DNA of 64,000 nucleotides from Drosophila miranda. Its lineage: Eukaryota; Arthropoda; Insecta; Diptera; Drosophilidae. The translations under genes were made by a program, and so were the position numbers. Below the pieces are notes generated by a model. It was not told where the DNA came from and ran no database searches. It saw only the letters and a list, made by a program, of their open reading frames with translations. Shown here one piece after another: positions 25,358-38,700 of the stretch. The stretch lies in NCBI RefSeq assembly GCF_003369915.1, contig NC_046674.1, positions 9,548,001 to 9,612,000 on the forward strand, in the 5' to 3' direction. How positions within the stretch are numbered: the stretch's first letter is position 1; each line of letters starts with the position of its first letter.

Positions 25358-26072
25358 ATGTTGAAAGCCAACCAGCAGACATTGCTGAGGCAGTGCCTCT
25401 GGCTAACACAACGCTATGCCCACAGCCAGGTGCGCGTTCGCTTTGCCCCCAGCCCGACCGGGCAGCTCCATTTGGGCGGCCTGCGCACGGCTCTATACAA
25501 TTTCCTTTATGCTCGGCATTTGGGCGGGAAATTCCTGCTCAGGATCGAGGACACGGATCAAACGAGACTTGTGCCTGGAGCCAGTGAGCGCCTGGTGGAG
25601 GATCTGCTCTGGGCGGGCATTGAAATCGACGAGGGCCCCGGCTTTGGGGGCCGGCATGGACCCTATGTCCAAAGCCAAAGAACTGATATTTACAGGTGAG
25701 TGAAGAGAATGGAGTCCCATTAGCCCATTCAACCACTGAAACTGCTCACCATTCCCAGTAAGGCCATCAAGAAGCTGCTGCAGAATGGCACCGCCTATCG
25801 CTGCTTCTGCACGGAACGCCGTCTGGAGCTGTTGCGTAAGGAGGCGCTGCGCACACGCCAGGTGCCGCGCTACGACAACAAATGCCGGCATCTGCCAGCA
25901 GCGGATGTGGAGAGCCTTCTGGCCCAAGGTGCACCCCACTGCATACGCTTCAAGCTGACGGAGCATGAGGAGCCCTTGGAGGATCTCGTCTACGGCAGTG
26001 TCCAGCACAATGTCAGCGACAACGAAGGCGATCCGGTGGTTATAAAAAGCGACCACTTTCCCACCTATCACT

Positions 26073-26104
<32 letters not shown>

Positions 26105-27087
26105 ATCACCCATGTTCTGCGAGGAGTTGAGTGGCAGATATCGACCACAAAGCATTTGCTGCTCTACAAGTGAGATTTGCCCCTGTCTCAGTCTCAATCC
26201 ATTTCTACGATAATATTTGGCTGATCCCCTAGAGCTTTTGGATGGCAGCCGCCAAAGTTTGGTCACCTGCCGCTCCTGGTCAATGCAGATGGAACGAAGC
26301 TCAGCAAACGACAGGGCGACATTGGCATACAGCATTTCCGGGAGCGCGGCTACTTCCCCCTCTCGCTGGTCAACTATGTGGTCTCTGCGGGTGGAGGCTT
26401 CCAGCACAGAGCCCATGCGAAGCAGCAGCTCTTGAACCTTCAGGAACTCTGCCAGCAATTCGAAATGGAGCGCGTGAATGCCCATCCCAGTCGCTTGAGC
26501 CCCGAACTTCTAGATGACTTAAATCGCTTGGAGATCGGCCAACGTCTGGCAGAGCCCGAATCCCGATTGGAGCTGGTCAAGCAAGTGCAGCAGCTAGTCA
26601 AGAAAGCCTACCCAGAGCAGTAGGTGCAGTCTGAGTTTCCCCGAAAAGATCTTAACTCGAATTTCGTTGCAGCTCAAATTTGGATCTGGCGGAGGCACAC
26701 ATTGTGGATGTCCTGAATTGGTCGTCGCAGCGTCTGACACTCCTCCAGGATCTGACCAGCAGCAAGCTGAGCTTCCTCTGGGTGAAACCATCCAACTTTG
26801 AGCTGAAAGACCTGTCGCTAGAGCAGCTAATCAGCCTGCTAACAGACCTCGACACCCTGCAGGACTTCCAGAAGGATGAGCTGAATGTAAAACTGAAAAA
26901 GTTTGCCAAAACGGAGGGCCTTAAGTTCCCCCTGATGATGAAGACGCTACGAGCGGCTCTTAGTGGCCTCAAAGAAGGTCCTGGCGTGGCCGAAATGATG
27001 GAGATCCTGGGCAAGTCAGTGGCCCTCGACCGCCTAAGAGAGGCTCTGCCCAAAACGGATATAAATCGAAATCGGCAAATAGTTTGA
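25358..27087 (+). CDS. GluRS-m: Mitochondrial glutamyl-tRNA synthetase
   Basis: Class I synthetase charging mitochondrial tRNA-Glu. Exons are 25,358-25,695, 25,759-26,169, 26,233-26,619 and 26,673-27,087; every junction is phase 2 and the product is 516 residues. The N-terminus is rich in Arg, Gln and Leu without acids, as in a mitochondrial targeting peptide. RFAPSPTG (residues 28-35) and HLGG (38-41, the HIGH signature) are followed by KLSKR (272-276, the KMSKS signature). The exon 3 donor must be GTAGGT directly after GAGCA, because the alternative three bases on would include an in-frame TAG. The C-terminal exon carries the helical anticodon-binding part. An ATG 14 bases upstream is in another frame and is not used. 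The gene converges on Serinc. Confidence 0.95.
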
Positions 27088-27359
27088 CGACGCTAAAGTT
27101 TTCGTTATATATTTGTAAATATAGTAGATATAGATAATGTTTTTAATGGATAACTGCAAGTTGGAGAATAAGTTGATTGAGGTTGAGTAAACACCACACT
27201 AAGAGTCAAAATAATGCAAGATTAATCTTCTTTTTGTCCAGTAGTGTCCTGGACACACTTTTCCATCTGTTTCCAATTTTGGCATTCTCGCTTTGCTCGT
27301 TAAGCACCACTCCTAGATAATTTTAAGATAGATATATATATATATAATACTACAGTTGT

Positions 27360-29452
27360 TTAACTGAAGTCGCGATTGGAGAGAATTATGGGGGCGGCCA
27401 GACTCCAGCCGTAGATAAAGACTCCCAGCCAGCTGGAGATGATCTTGACCCACATGGAAGCCTCATTGCCATTGAAGAGCTCAATATCCGAGTTGGGTCT
27501 ATCAGAGAGTAGATATTATAGCACGATTCTGGCTTATAGATGCTCAGATGTGTAAATACTCACTTGTACCAATTGGTGAGGGTCATCATCACGTAGAGGG
27601 AGGCGCAGACAAAGACAATGTGAAACATGGACCAGGAGTAGGTGACGCCCTCGACCTCGTTATCGGCGCTCGGCTTGCCGTCGGCGTCAGTGGCCGCCTC
27701 TGTGTCTGATAGAGCTTCTGTTAAAACTACATTAATCAGAGGGCCAAGAGGAGGAGGAGCATACAGATTTCACACAGTTTCCAGTAACCCAAAAGTTTGT
27801 TAGTTGGTTAGTCGTGGAAAAACGCATACAAAAATATACCAAAAAGAGGTGTCGAAGGGAAAGCAAATAAGTCGAGTGTTAATAATCGGAATTAGCATTA
27901 TTCTACAGCGTTTCAAATGAAAAGCGAAAAATTGTGAGCGAAATGAATCCGAATGCGTGATGTGATGTGATGGAAACTGTGGAATGCATGGTCATGCACG
28001 AGGGAGAGGGTGAAGGGGAGGCAACATACCACGCTTCTCGCTGTTGTCATGGGTGATCTTGGACACCTCCACGGCGGAGCTGATGCAGTTGTACAGGATG
28101 CAGAGGAGCCAAACGACCAGGCCAATGATGTTGGTCGTATCGAAGGTAACCTTTGAGTTGTGCGAGGGCAGAGTGGGTGGCGCAATGGTGGTGGTAGTGC
28201 CATTTCCGAATCCTTCCATCAGGCCAAACATTCCCGGATTGCAGGCCTTCTCTGGATTGTTGGCAACAGCCGACCAGGTCAAGTAGACAGTGTACAGGGT
28301 GACAAGAGAGCTCTGCAGCAGGCCCGAGTGGGGAAGACGCTCCTGGACAGCCGGCAGTATAGAGATGACGCTGATGACCAGGCAGAAGATCAGATTGATA
28401 GAGATGAAGAACTTGTTGATGCCGCAGCCAGTGGACTGGAAAGGAAAGTCGCGTATCAGAATGCAAATAGATAAGCAAACGCTTTCGTGCCGTCTTACCG
28501 TGGTAAAGTAGATATACAGCAGAGTAATGCCCGTCAGCGATAAGATATAGCCCAGGAGGGTGACCCCAGCCAGGGCGTAGTAGTAGCCACGACTGTTTTC
28601 GGCGCCCTCTAAAACGAGATGAATAGATGAATCATGGATCATGGCGCACGAACAGAGTAAAGTGCAGATTGAATGACTCACCGATCCAAGACTCTGCCAG
28701 GCTGTGTGCGAAATCCACAATGATAACCAGCTGTACGAGTATGAATGCCAAGCCGCCAATGAGACCCACCCACATCATCGCCGGACCAAAGGAGCCGTCC
28801 GGTATGAAGATGGCCCCGATGGCGGCTCCAAAGCAAATCAGGAACTTCAGTGGCCAAAAGTTGTTCTGTATGTGTGAGCGCGGATCCCGAGAACTCTTCA
28901 CCCCCAGCATAATTAAAGCCATTAGCGCAAAGAAGCAGGCCATACCGAAGCAGACCCTATAGACAGCCATGTATCCCAGAGCATATTCACAGTCCACCTG
29001 CAGGGAACCACCCGAGAAGGTGTCAATGGCCTTGGAGCTATACGTAGATGTCGAGTTGATGCAGAAGGGCAGCTTCTTCAGAGTGTCCTGCAGCCCGGGC
29101 GACAGGGCAATGGCCCCCAGGACAGTGCCCACCAGCAGGATGAAGGCGTACATGAACCGGGAGGAGGATGCATTCGTGCAGCTGGGACAGGCCGAGCAGC
29201 ACATGCTCGCCGCAGTGCCACCGCAGCAGAGGGCGCACTGGAAATACCCAAAAAAATCGTTTAATTTACATAAGAAAAGCGAGACCAGACGTCAAATTCA
29301 TTTGAACATATGGCGCAGCTTATTGATTTGTAGCCAATAGCTGCACTGCTGCTGTTGCTGCTGTTTGTCTGGGATTCTCTCTGGTCACGCGGCTAATTGG
29401 GCGCTAATTAACTTACCTGGGCGGCAGAACAGAGGCCCAAAACAGCTCCCAT
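27360..29452 (-). CDS. Serinc: Serinc (TMS1 family) multipass membrane protein
   Basis: Serine incorporator family: multipass membrane proteins linked to lipid organisation and to incorporation of serine into phosphatidylserine and sphingolipids. Exons on the - strand are 29,452-29,417, 29,237-28,682, 28,608-28,499, 28,435-28,030, 27,717-27,564 and 27,498-27,360, in phase, giving 466 residues. A 12-codon first exon ([12 protein letters not shown]) precedes the family's cysteine-rich segment CALCCGG...CCSACPSC. About ten hydrophobic helices follow. Other family signatures are [10 protein letters not shown], an NNFWPLKFL segment, FNLxFC-like motifs and the C-terminal [11 protein letters not shown] and [10 protein letters not shown]. 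Small exons and one hydrophilic loop before the last two helices fit the family. It converges with GluRS-m, with only 272 bases between the stop codons. Confidence 0.95.
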
Positions 29453-30949
29453 TGGTTCAGAGATTTAGTTACTTTCGTTTAATTGCGTCGTTCACTTCTG
29501 ATAAAATAAAACAAATCTTTGTTTGTGAAAATTACGACCAAGTGTTGTGAAGTCTCGTGCACCTAAAGTGTTGTATAACGATTGTGGAGTGCAAGGCATA
29601 ATAGCTACAGAAGGTTCCGATATCGTTTATTTGTTAAGAAGATAAGGTTGCCAAACTGAGAGCTACCGTTAACTTCGGACTGAAGCTTCCGATAGTATAT
29701 GAAAACAGTACACAAAACGGAGCTAAGAATTTCATTAATGATTGCCTTTTTTTCAATTCGAATGTTCGAATGTTTCGCCGGTAAGATTAATCCTAAATCA
29801 TAACCATATCGTGGCCAAACCCCCCAAAACACATCTGTAGATTTCTTTGATTTCTTTGAATTTATTCAAATCAATCGCTTGACCATCAGATAGTAGTAAA
29901 TCGAGATGGGTTTTATGATTCCGCAGAATAGCTATCCAACTACTTACAGTGGATCCGCAATATTTGACAAGGAAAATTTGCAAAAATATAGACAACTATG
30001 AGAGTTTTCCTCATCTCATGGTCTTTGGACCATCAATAAATTTTACCATCCGGTGGAATTCCTTATCTGATATAATTTGCGCTTGAATTGAAGCGATGGT
30101 TTGGTCTCTTTTGATTAAAAAGTTTAATTAGTTGTCTTGTTCCCTCGAACCACAAAGTTTTAAGATTCTATCTTAATTTGACATATATTTCCAAATTCAT
30201 TGAACTTTCTCGGAAAGAAATTTGGTACGCAGACTCATCCCGACCCTACCTCATACAGCTATATCATGCGTGCCCGTTGGTACACATGAGAGAGAGCAGG
30301 AGAGAGTTATATCTACATCTCTTTCTTTTGCATGAATAGATACAATCCCGTTAGATACAATTTATTTTCTTCCAGTAACATGTGAAGCCACATCTATGGC
30401 AGACATTTTTTGAAAATGACAAAGTATAAAGTGTAAAAACGCTCTCTTTGATTTGATCGAAGCTCGACTCGAACCACTGGGCTATGTTATGGAAAGGTAT
30501 GGACAACAAGGAAAAATGGACCAGCAAAATTTCAAGGACTCACGCACCTCACCTTACCTCACAATATGCTGTGATTTCTTATGTATGCATGTTGGGAATT
30601 AGGCAATTTGGCAATTATATTCCGAAAAGAATATCCCTTATGCAAAAAATATAAAAATCATAGAAAACGATGGATTCACAGAAAAAAAAAATATTTACAA
30701 AATTAGGAAAATCACGCAGCTTCCATTAATTTTGAGCAATACACAAATAGTTGCAGTAATGTTGGCTCTCCGATATACCATCTTTTTCTTTCTTGAACAA
30801 GAAAAGATCGCTGATGAGGGGAAATGGTCTCTTCCGAAAGAGTCCAAATATGCAATTTTTTATTTGAATTCCTTTTTCACAAAAACGAGTCAATTTCAAA
30901 ATAAAGTTATGCTACCGCTCTGTTGATATATTTTTTTTTAACTTTTTGC

Positions 30950-32029
30950 CCAAACTTTCTTTTACACGCAATCAAAAAGAAGTCTTTATAGCTTATCTTG
31001 TAGAATATTGATACATCGGTCGGATGAAATTATGTGTTCAGAGCTGAGAATCCTAGCTAGCTGGTAATATTCAACCGAATATAAAAATAGACGAGAGAGC
31101 AGTATACCCTAGTGAAAATGATATTAAAGGATTGAGGACATTTTTGTCATCTTTTGCCAATGCAGAAACTATTCAGTCTCTGTTATAAATTTTCAATTAA
31201 ATTTTGCAATTTACGGTCCAAGACCATGAATAGGTATCGAGATCGAAATATTTGTACAGGAAACTAATCGAGTGCATGAATAGGTCATAAACAAAGCAGC
31301 TTGCAAAACAGGATTTTAATATTGACTTATGAAAATAGGGTATGCAAATGTCCATACGCATAGCTGATACCTTTTCACCAGAAAAAAGCCGTTTCATTCC
31401 GTACACACTAACGTTTACGCATTGACCTTATTTGCTTAAACTTTACTTTAGACACAATCCAATAAAAAGCAGAATTTAAAATTGGCATATCTTGTAGAAA
31501 GTTGATTCATCAATCGGGTAAAATTATGTATTCAGGGCTGAGGGTTATATCTATCTATTAATAATCCACGGAATATTGTTTCCAATCCTTGACGGAGAAC
31601 GATTAGCCCATGGTAAACCAAAGAGGTATTTTTAATATTCCACCGAAAATAATGAAAATTGAATAATTTTAGCGCAGTTCAGGTGAAAGATATAGTTGGT
31701 TTTTTTAAGTTCAGAGGGAAGATGGCATGTATCGTCAAGAAGAATTTACAATCAGCCATATTTTCCGCCATTTACCTCAAGTTGTTGGACTGTTTAAATA
31801 GAGAGGGGCTAAGTGGGCTAAGTTCGATTTCTTATCGATATACGAGACGCTATTTTGTTTTTGAGCCACCAAAATAGAGGCAAAAACAATCAAAGCAATC
31901 GCCATAGCAGGAAAACAACTCAAGTATTTAAAAGAAGCCAGTCAAGTAGAAAATTGATTCATTAATCGGATTGAATTATGTGGGCAGGGCTCAGAGATCT
32001 ATTTAGCTAGTAATATTCGAAAGAATATC
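30950..32029. repeat. Three diverged copies of a roughly 130-bp block, spaced about 0.45-0.5 kb
   Basis: Copies lie at about 30,950-31,083, 31,431-31,577 and 31,905-32,029. Each has the order: A-rich CAATC segment, CTTGTAGAA or AAGTAGAAA, TTGATxCATxxxTCGG, AATTATGT, CAGxGCT, then CTAGCTAGTAATATTC or its degraded form. The TTGAT anchors fall at 31,008, 31,502 and 31,954. The sequence between copies is not obviously related. This is probably the decayed remains of a repeated or mobile sequence. Confidence 0.7.
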
Positions 32030-32194
32030 AAAAACGAGGAATACGTATGATAGAATTTGAATTAGTCAGTATTTAATGGTATAATGAGACGGTATATTTC
32101 GGTATATTTCTGAGGGTCAGACCGTATTCCTGATCTATCGATGCTCTCTCCTGCGACGAAAAAATGAGTAATTTTGATTGGGCTATAAAGAAAA

Positions 32195-32362
32195 GTATGG
32201 ACAACAAGCAAAATTTTACAACAAAATTTGAAAGGTTCGTATGAACCCTCGTCTGTGAGGACGAAAACCTTGAAGACAAAATCAGCAAGGTATATTGGGC
32301 AAATGGGGTGGATTTCACCTTGCCTGCGTTGCATTTTTTGTCGTGTTGCCTGTTGTCCATAC
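32195..32362. repeat. 12-bp inverted arms and a copy of a segment from 30.5 kb
   Basis: GTATGGACAACA at 32,195-32,206 faces its exact reverse complement TGTTGTCCATAC at 32,351-32,362. The left arm and following bases also resemble 30,495-30,540 (GTATGGACAACAAGG...CAAAATTTCAAGG). A foldback or MITE-like remnant is possible. Confidence 0.5.
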
Positions 32363-32743
32363 CCTCTTTTTTCTCCTATTATGTAGCTAATGTGTATTTG
32401 CCGTGTAGTTGCCATGTAAATAAACCCTCTTTTTCCTGTAAGGTAGCGCTGCAGCAGTAGCTCACATCTTCCAATTTTTTTGAACTGCGCGGTTGGGTTT
32501 GCGTCTGGTTGGTGTTAACGTTAACGGCACTTATTCCGACTTCCGACTGAACAGAGAGAGATCCTGTATTCCTGTATTAACCGACCCGAGTGTCTTGTGG
32601 TAATTTTTTTCAATCCCCCCCGCTATATAGTAGTGGGTCGCGTCAGTGTGTATAAGTGTTCCTGTGCATTTGAGCAAGGAAAAGTGTGAAGAATCTGTTA
32701 GCTGAAAGAAAGCGCAACTTTAAAGAGAAAAAGCAGAAACGAA

Positions 32744-35700
32744 ATGGCCACCGAAGTAGCCCAAATACCCGCTGAGGAAACGCCTGCCGTTGCGGCGCCC
32801 ACAGAGAAGCCAGCCTCCGAACAGGCGGAAAAACCTGCTGCCAGCGAGCCTGCTGCTGCCGCGCCCGCCGTCGCTGCTCCGGCTGAAAACGAAAACGCCC
32901 AAGGAAACAAAGAGGACGGCAAGGCGGCGTCCAAGGAAAACGCTGATGGTGCCGCAGACGGGGAGGCCAAGAAGGACGGAGAGGCAGCGGCTGCCGCAGC
33001 GCCGGCCAAATCGGAGGCCCCTCCCGCACAAAAGTTCAATGTGCACAAGACCAACTTCGAGAAGGACATCATCTATCTGTACCAGTTCTCCAGGACTCCA
33101 TTGCTGCCGTCGCTGTCGCCCTACTGCTTGAAAGTTGAGACCTGGCTTCGTCTGGTCGGTCTCAAGTACGAGGTAATTATCAGTCAATTTTCCGGGGAAA
33201 ATCTGCAAACAGAAACCCAAAACATATTTCAGAAATACATATTTCTGGGTTTTTCGTCTCGCATTTCGGTTTTTTCATCATTGTAAAATTTTTGCGGTAC
33301 AGATTTTTTCCCTGCTCCTGCCAGAGAGAGCGAGTGGGAGAGAGAGAAAGAAAAACCGCCATGATTGTGTGCTAAGCCTGCCTCTGTCCTGTGTGCGTGT
33401 ATGCACGTATACATATAGGGGTATGTGTGTGACCTGCCCTGCCCTCGCATTGAGCTGAAAAAGGGATACATTTAGCATTTGCCCTTCCTTTCTATCCCGT
33501 AACAGAAGTTGCTCTCTCTTCCAGTAGTTGTCCATGTGTGCGTGTGTGTGTGAACCTGTAGCCTGGCCGGATTTCTTGTACTCCTTGGTGTGTATGCGTG
33601 TGTCTACATAAAACAGCGTATACATAAAATTTGTGTGTGCGCCGACGCCGGCGTCGCTGCCTCTCATAAAGTTGTGCTTTTATGCTCTGAACCCCCCTCC
33701 ACCCCACGACTCCACTCGCCAAAACACCAGCAGCAGCAACAACAGGCGAAATGAAGTCGTGCTTCAAATTTTGCACTTGGCGCTGCCGACTCTCTCCTTT
33801 TGTCTCTCTCTAGCTCCGACTCTCCTCTCTCTCTGTATGTCTGTGTCTGTGTGAGTGTCTGCTCTTTGTCTTTGTTGCACTTCTTTCATGCTATCCTCTC
33901 AGCCTCCGCCTGCGCCACCGCTCTGCAGCTTGTAATTGCTTTTAATAAAAATTGATGTAGTTTGAGACGGTGCAATCCCCCCCGTCTTGGAAATAACTTC
34001 AAGCCGCGCTCTCTCTGTCTTCGTCTTCCTTCTGGCTTTGCCTGCTTATCTCTATGCCCGTTAAGTAGCTGTAATAGTGGCGGAGAAGAGGTGAAGGCGA
34101 CGGGGGAAACTGTCAACGACTTCCATTGGGGCTTCCATTTTAGCTTTTGCTTTTTTTTAAAGCGCGCGATGCGGTTTGCATATTTTTCATATTTTTATAG
34201 GAAAAACTTGCCCTAGCAGCAGCAGCAGCTGCCTGTCCCACAAATAGGGGGTGGGAGGTGGGTAGAAATGGGTGCGGTCACCCGCACATCTACACAGAAA
34301 CAACAACGACGCAGTTGTTGTTTAATCTTATTAATTACACATTTGGTAAATGAAAAATGAGCCCAAGAGGAATGTTAATTGATGCGCCGCTGCCTCTCAA
34401 GATGCCAGAGAACCGATAAGAGCGGCACGGCACTCCCCACTCCTATGCTTCCAGTAGCATGCTGCCATATGTTGCATTCCAAAAAGAAAGCAGAGCTGCA
34501 GTCAATTATGATTGACAGTCGTCCGTCAGGCCCGCAGCTGGAAAATACTTTCCATTTCCATTATATTTTTTTTTCGGGGGTCTGATTGCACTCCCTGATA
34601 ACAGCGGAAGAGTTCAACAAACTGAGACCTTTGACATTATTCCCTCGCTCCCTCTCATTCTCTTATCCATTAATCACCATGACAGGGAGGGGTGCCAGTG
34701 CCATGCCATGAAAACTGACTAAGCAAGTTCTTCACCCCCCTGGGCCATGGGCCATGTGCCCTGGCACAGCGTCGACCCCCTGCATGCAACGTCTCTGTGC
34801 TGTTATTGTAAACGCAATGCTGCAGCTCTCTTTACATCTCGCTCTCCTTCCCCCTTCCTCTTCTTTGTGTAAACAAGAGTAGAAGTTGTTTCTTTATTGA
34901 TGATAAACCAAATGCATATCTTTTTTCACGCCACAATCCGAGCTGTGCGAGTCATACCCGGCGCCCGACGCGTCGCAGCCATTAACGAACAGCAGCCACA
35001 TCGAATATCATTTTGAGGCGGTGGCCAAACCCCAACCCCAACACCAGCCCCGGCCCATAGCCCGCATATCTGGAATTCCAATGTGAAGTGTCGCCGCCTT
35101 GTAGATTGTGCAATTAATTCACATTTTCAATATATACATACGAGAATGAATTACAAATACAAATGCATAAATTTCAATTACAAATTCAAATGGAAAATGC
35201 TGGCGCGCCATTCCATTCACAATATTGCCAGTACAAAATGTGGCTATGTGTGAGCGAACAGTCTGGCAACTCTCTGGATATACCGTTTGCGGCTGCAACT
35301 GTACGTGCAAATGTGTGCGTGTGTTTGAGTGAGAGGAAATGGAGTTTCAGTTTTTCTTTGAAAGAAGACTGATTGCTGTTTCTGCCTTTTGTTTTAATTA
35401 ATAAACCGCATATTTGCATTAAAACAACGAGAGTTTCTGCTGCTGTTGCTGTGCTGCTGGCTCTTTTGTTGTTGCTCACTCAGTGGGACTGCAACTACTC
35501 CTGCTGCTCTCCTACTCTTCTCTTCACTCTCTGGCTTTTTGACAGGGGTGTGGATATATACACACACACACACATATACACACATAGACCCGGGCCTGCA
35601 TGTGCTGCATAATTGCATGTGTTCTCCCTCTTCTTCTTGTTCTCTGCAATTTGAGAGCACTTTTGCTGCTGCTGCCGTTGTTGTTGTTGTTGCGTGCAAC

Positions 35701-38700
35701 GAACAGAACTCTACACTGCACGAAAGTTGAGCCCTGCAGCAAAAGTGGAGAAGCTATGGAGGAGCTCCCATTATTGCCGCCGCCGCTCCTTAATTGGCAT
35801 AATGATTTAATAAAAACTAAATATTTGCATTGTATGGCGACAAAGCGGCGGCGCAGCGCTGCCCAGCCTCTGCCGCCCGCCTCTGCCAGCATTGACAGAA
35901 ACCGTTATATTTTGCGTTGGTGGAGGCAGAGGAAGCAAAAGAAGAAGGAGAGGCAGCAGACAGGCTGCCTTTTTTGTGGATCATTGGAATTAAATGTGCT
36001 CCAACGGACTCCACCCTTTTCAGCAGCAGCAGCGGCAGAAGCAGCCTGGACAGGCAGCGATGATGATGATGCTGCTGCTGCTGGAAGGCAAAAATCTCTC
36101 TATAACAAACAGGCCGCTGTTCTCTCTTCCAATGCTGTCCTCTCTGGGGTTTCTCTCTCTCTCTATTCCTCTCCCCAATGTGTGTGCCTGTGTGTGTGCG
36201 TGTCGGCAACCACACCCTGCCGCCGCCTGCCTTGCCTCTCTGCCGTTTTCAGGGCGCGAAAGCATAAATATGCCAACAACGGCCATTATTGGATGGCGGG
36301 GGTTCGCTTTTGTTATGGACAGCACCAATTTCTAATTAGAAATTATTATGTAAATTTGAGCAGCGAAGCAGAAACAAAAAAAAGCGACAGGCGACGGGCG
36401 ACATGCGTCACACACACGAACATAACTGTCACATCAGGAAAGTAACGGTTAATGCATACGTGTGTACACACTGGAAGTGCCAGTGGAAGTGGCAGAGCAC
36501 TGGAATATCTCAAAAATGTTCAAATAGCGGCAATTGGAAGTTTCTCGGCTCTGGCTCTGGCTCCCGGCTTCCGGCTCCTGGCTCCTGCTCTGCTCTGCTC
36601 TGCTTTCTCATTCTCCTGTTTTGGTTTCTGCTTCTTCTTCGTTGTGTGCGTTAGAGCGCGTGTTTCTGTGCATGTGTGTGTGCGTGTTTGAGCGAGCATC
36701 TGTGTGACCAGTTGGGGGTAGTTGGGTGTTGGTTAGGTTTTTGGGTTGATACGATGTTCCATGCTGTTCGTTCGGTTTTCTACAAGGTACAGCTTTTTGT
36801 GTAGTGGTTGGTTTTCAGCATCAGTTCTGGTGGCATACATAGAAAATACACACTCCCGCACACACACACGCTTGCACATTCGTATAGGACTCTCTATGTA
36901 TGTCATGAGCGCCATCTAGCGGGCGGAACTCTTTTGGGATTGAACTACATTTCGTATTAGTCAGGGGAATGGAATGCCAGATAAAGTGGGAGTGTGGGAC
37001 ACATACATATACTTAATCTCGTATAAACAGACTCCACCCTACTTTCCGTAGCATTACTCATCCTCGAGTCATCGCATCACTCAATGAATGTTTTTCCTCT
37101 TTTTTCTCCATTGCAGAATGTCGATCATAAGATGCGTTTCCGCTCGAAGAAGGGTCAGTTGCCTTTCATCGAGCTGAATGGAGAGGAAATCGCTGATTCG
37201 GCCATTATCATCAAGGAACTGTCGTCCAAATACGAGAAGAATCTGGATTCCGGCCTAACCGCCGAGCAGCGCAACGTGTCGTATGCCACCATCGCCATGC
37301 TGGAGAACCATCTCATCTGGATCATCTTCTACTGGCGCGCCAAGTACCCGGACAGTGTGCTCAAGGGCTACAAGGTCAATCTGCAGCACGCCCTCGGATT
37401 GCGTCTGCCCAACTCCATCTTGAACTTCTTCTTCAAGATAACCTTTGGTCGCAAGGTAACCCACCAAAGCCAACAAACAGTCACAGTGTCACAGTCATAG
37501 TGACAGTGACAGTGACAGTCCTGTAGCCAAAGTAGTTCAGATCCACGTAGCAGACGATGTATCTCGTATCTCGTGCATTCCTCAACGCCAGAAGCTGATG
37601 ATCCCGGCAGTTTCCAATCCTATTTATCATTTGTTTAGATTTCAATTGGAAACAAAAACCAAAACTGAAAAACGAAAACTGGAGGGCTTTTGCTCTTGGC
37701 GTTGGTGGAATGGCAACTGGGAATGGGAATGGGCATGGGCATGGGGATGGGTAGAGTAGTGTAAATAAACAAATCCTCAACTTAGGAATCTGTTGATAGA
37801 AATCGGTGGCGTATTATGTTGCACCTAACATCGACATCGCCATCGCCATCGGCTGCCATCCGACACATAGTTTTTTCCAACTCCGAAAACGAGGCATAAA
37901 CAATATTATCGCGTCCCTTTCGCGGGATTGATTGTTGTTTATGCCTCGGCGGTACTCACATAACCACCACCACCCCACTCCCCCTACCCATCGACAAAAA
38001 CTAAATCTAAACAAAAAACCCAAAACCCAAAACGAGAAAAACAATGGGGGAACCCAAAACCCCGAAACGAGAGAAGAATAAACGTGGTGTCTGTCTGTCT
38101 TCCTGGAAATGTTTTTAGGATGATTTTGATTTTCGTTTATTCGAATGAAACTTGAAGAAAAAAAAGAAAAGAAAGAATCTATAAATGGAAACACTTCTCA
38201 ATTTCACATCACATCCGGCAAAATTCAAATTCTTTTAAAATCAAATTCCAAAATCAATTCAAAAACATTTCAAAGGAACACCACACAATCCACCACACAA
38301 GCTAATCAAATTCGAATTCCAATTCATATTCATAAACGAAAAAAAGAAATACAATCGTTATGTTTATCACTAACTTTTGCATGGTTTTTTCTCTTTTTTC
38401 TTTTTCGTTTTTTTCCCACGTACTTTCTGTTTCTAACTTCTAACTTTTGTAATCTGTATGTGTGTGTGTGTGTATTGGTGCGTTTCCCATCTATAACCCC
38501 ATATCCCCCGTGTGCGTGTGTCTGCTGTGTTGGTCATCCTGCATCCTGTTGACCCCCCACCCACCCCGTAACCAATTTGTCGGCCATCCCATACGAATAT
38601 CCCAAAAAAAAAAAAAAACAACAAAAAAAAAACACGGAAAAACCATATTCAACACAACAAGTGGTTCCAGGGCACGAAAAAGTTGAAGGCGCATGGCATC

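Larger units (their letters stand above)
29453..32743. other. Spacer between Serinc and fax, AT-rich repeat mosaic plus fax promoter and 5' UTR
   Basis: No coding exon is seen. The part from 30.4 to 32.4 kb is a patchwork of diverged repeats (separate entries). An isolated TATCGATA lies at 31,833-31,840. The last 250 bases before the fax start carry a TATATAG at 32,624-32,630 and TCAGTG near 32,643. The transcription start is not fixed by sequence alone. Confidence 0.6.

Noticed and set aside
35600..36445. 281-codon open frame inside the first fax intron
   Set aside because: It is made largely of translated CTG, GTT, GAT and CT repeats (runs of Leu, Ala, Asp, Ser), has no family resemblance and lies within an intron. 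An expressed protein is possible but nothing supports it.
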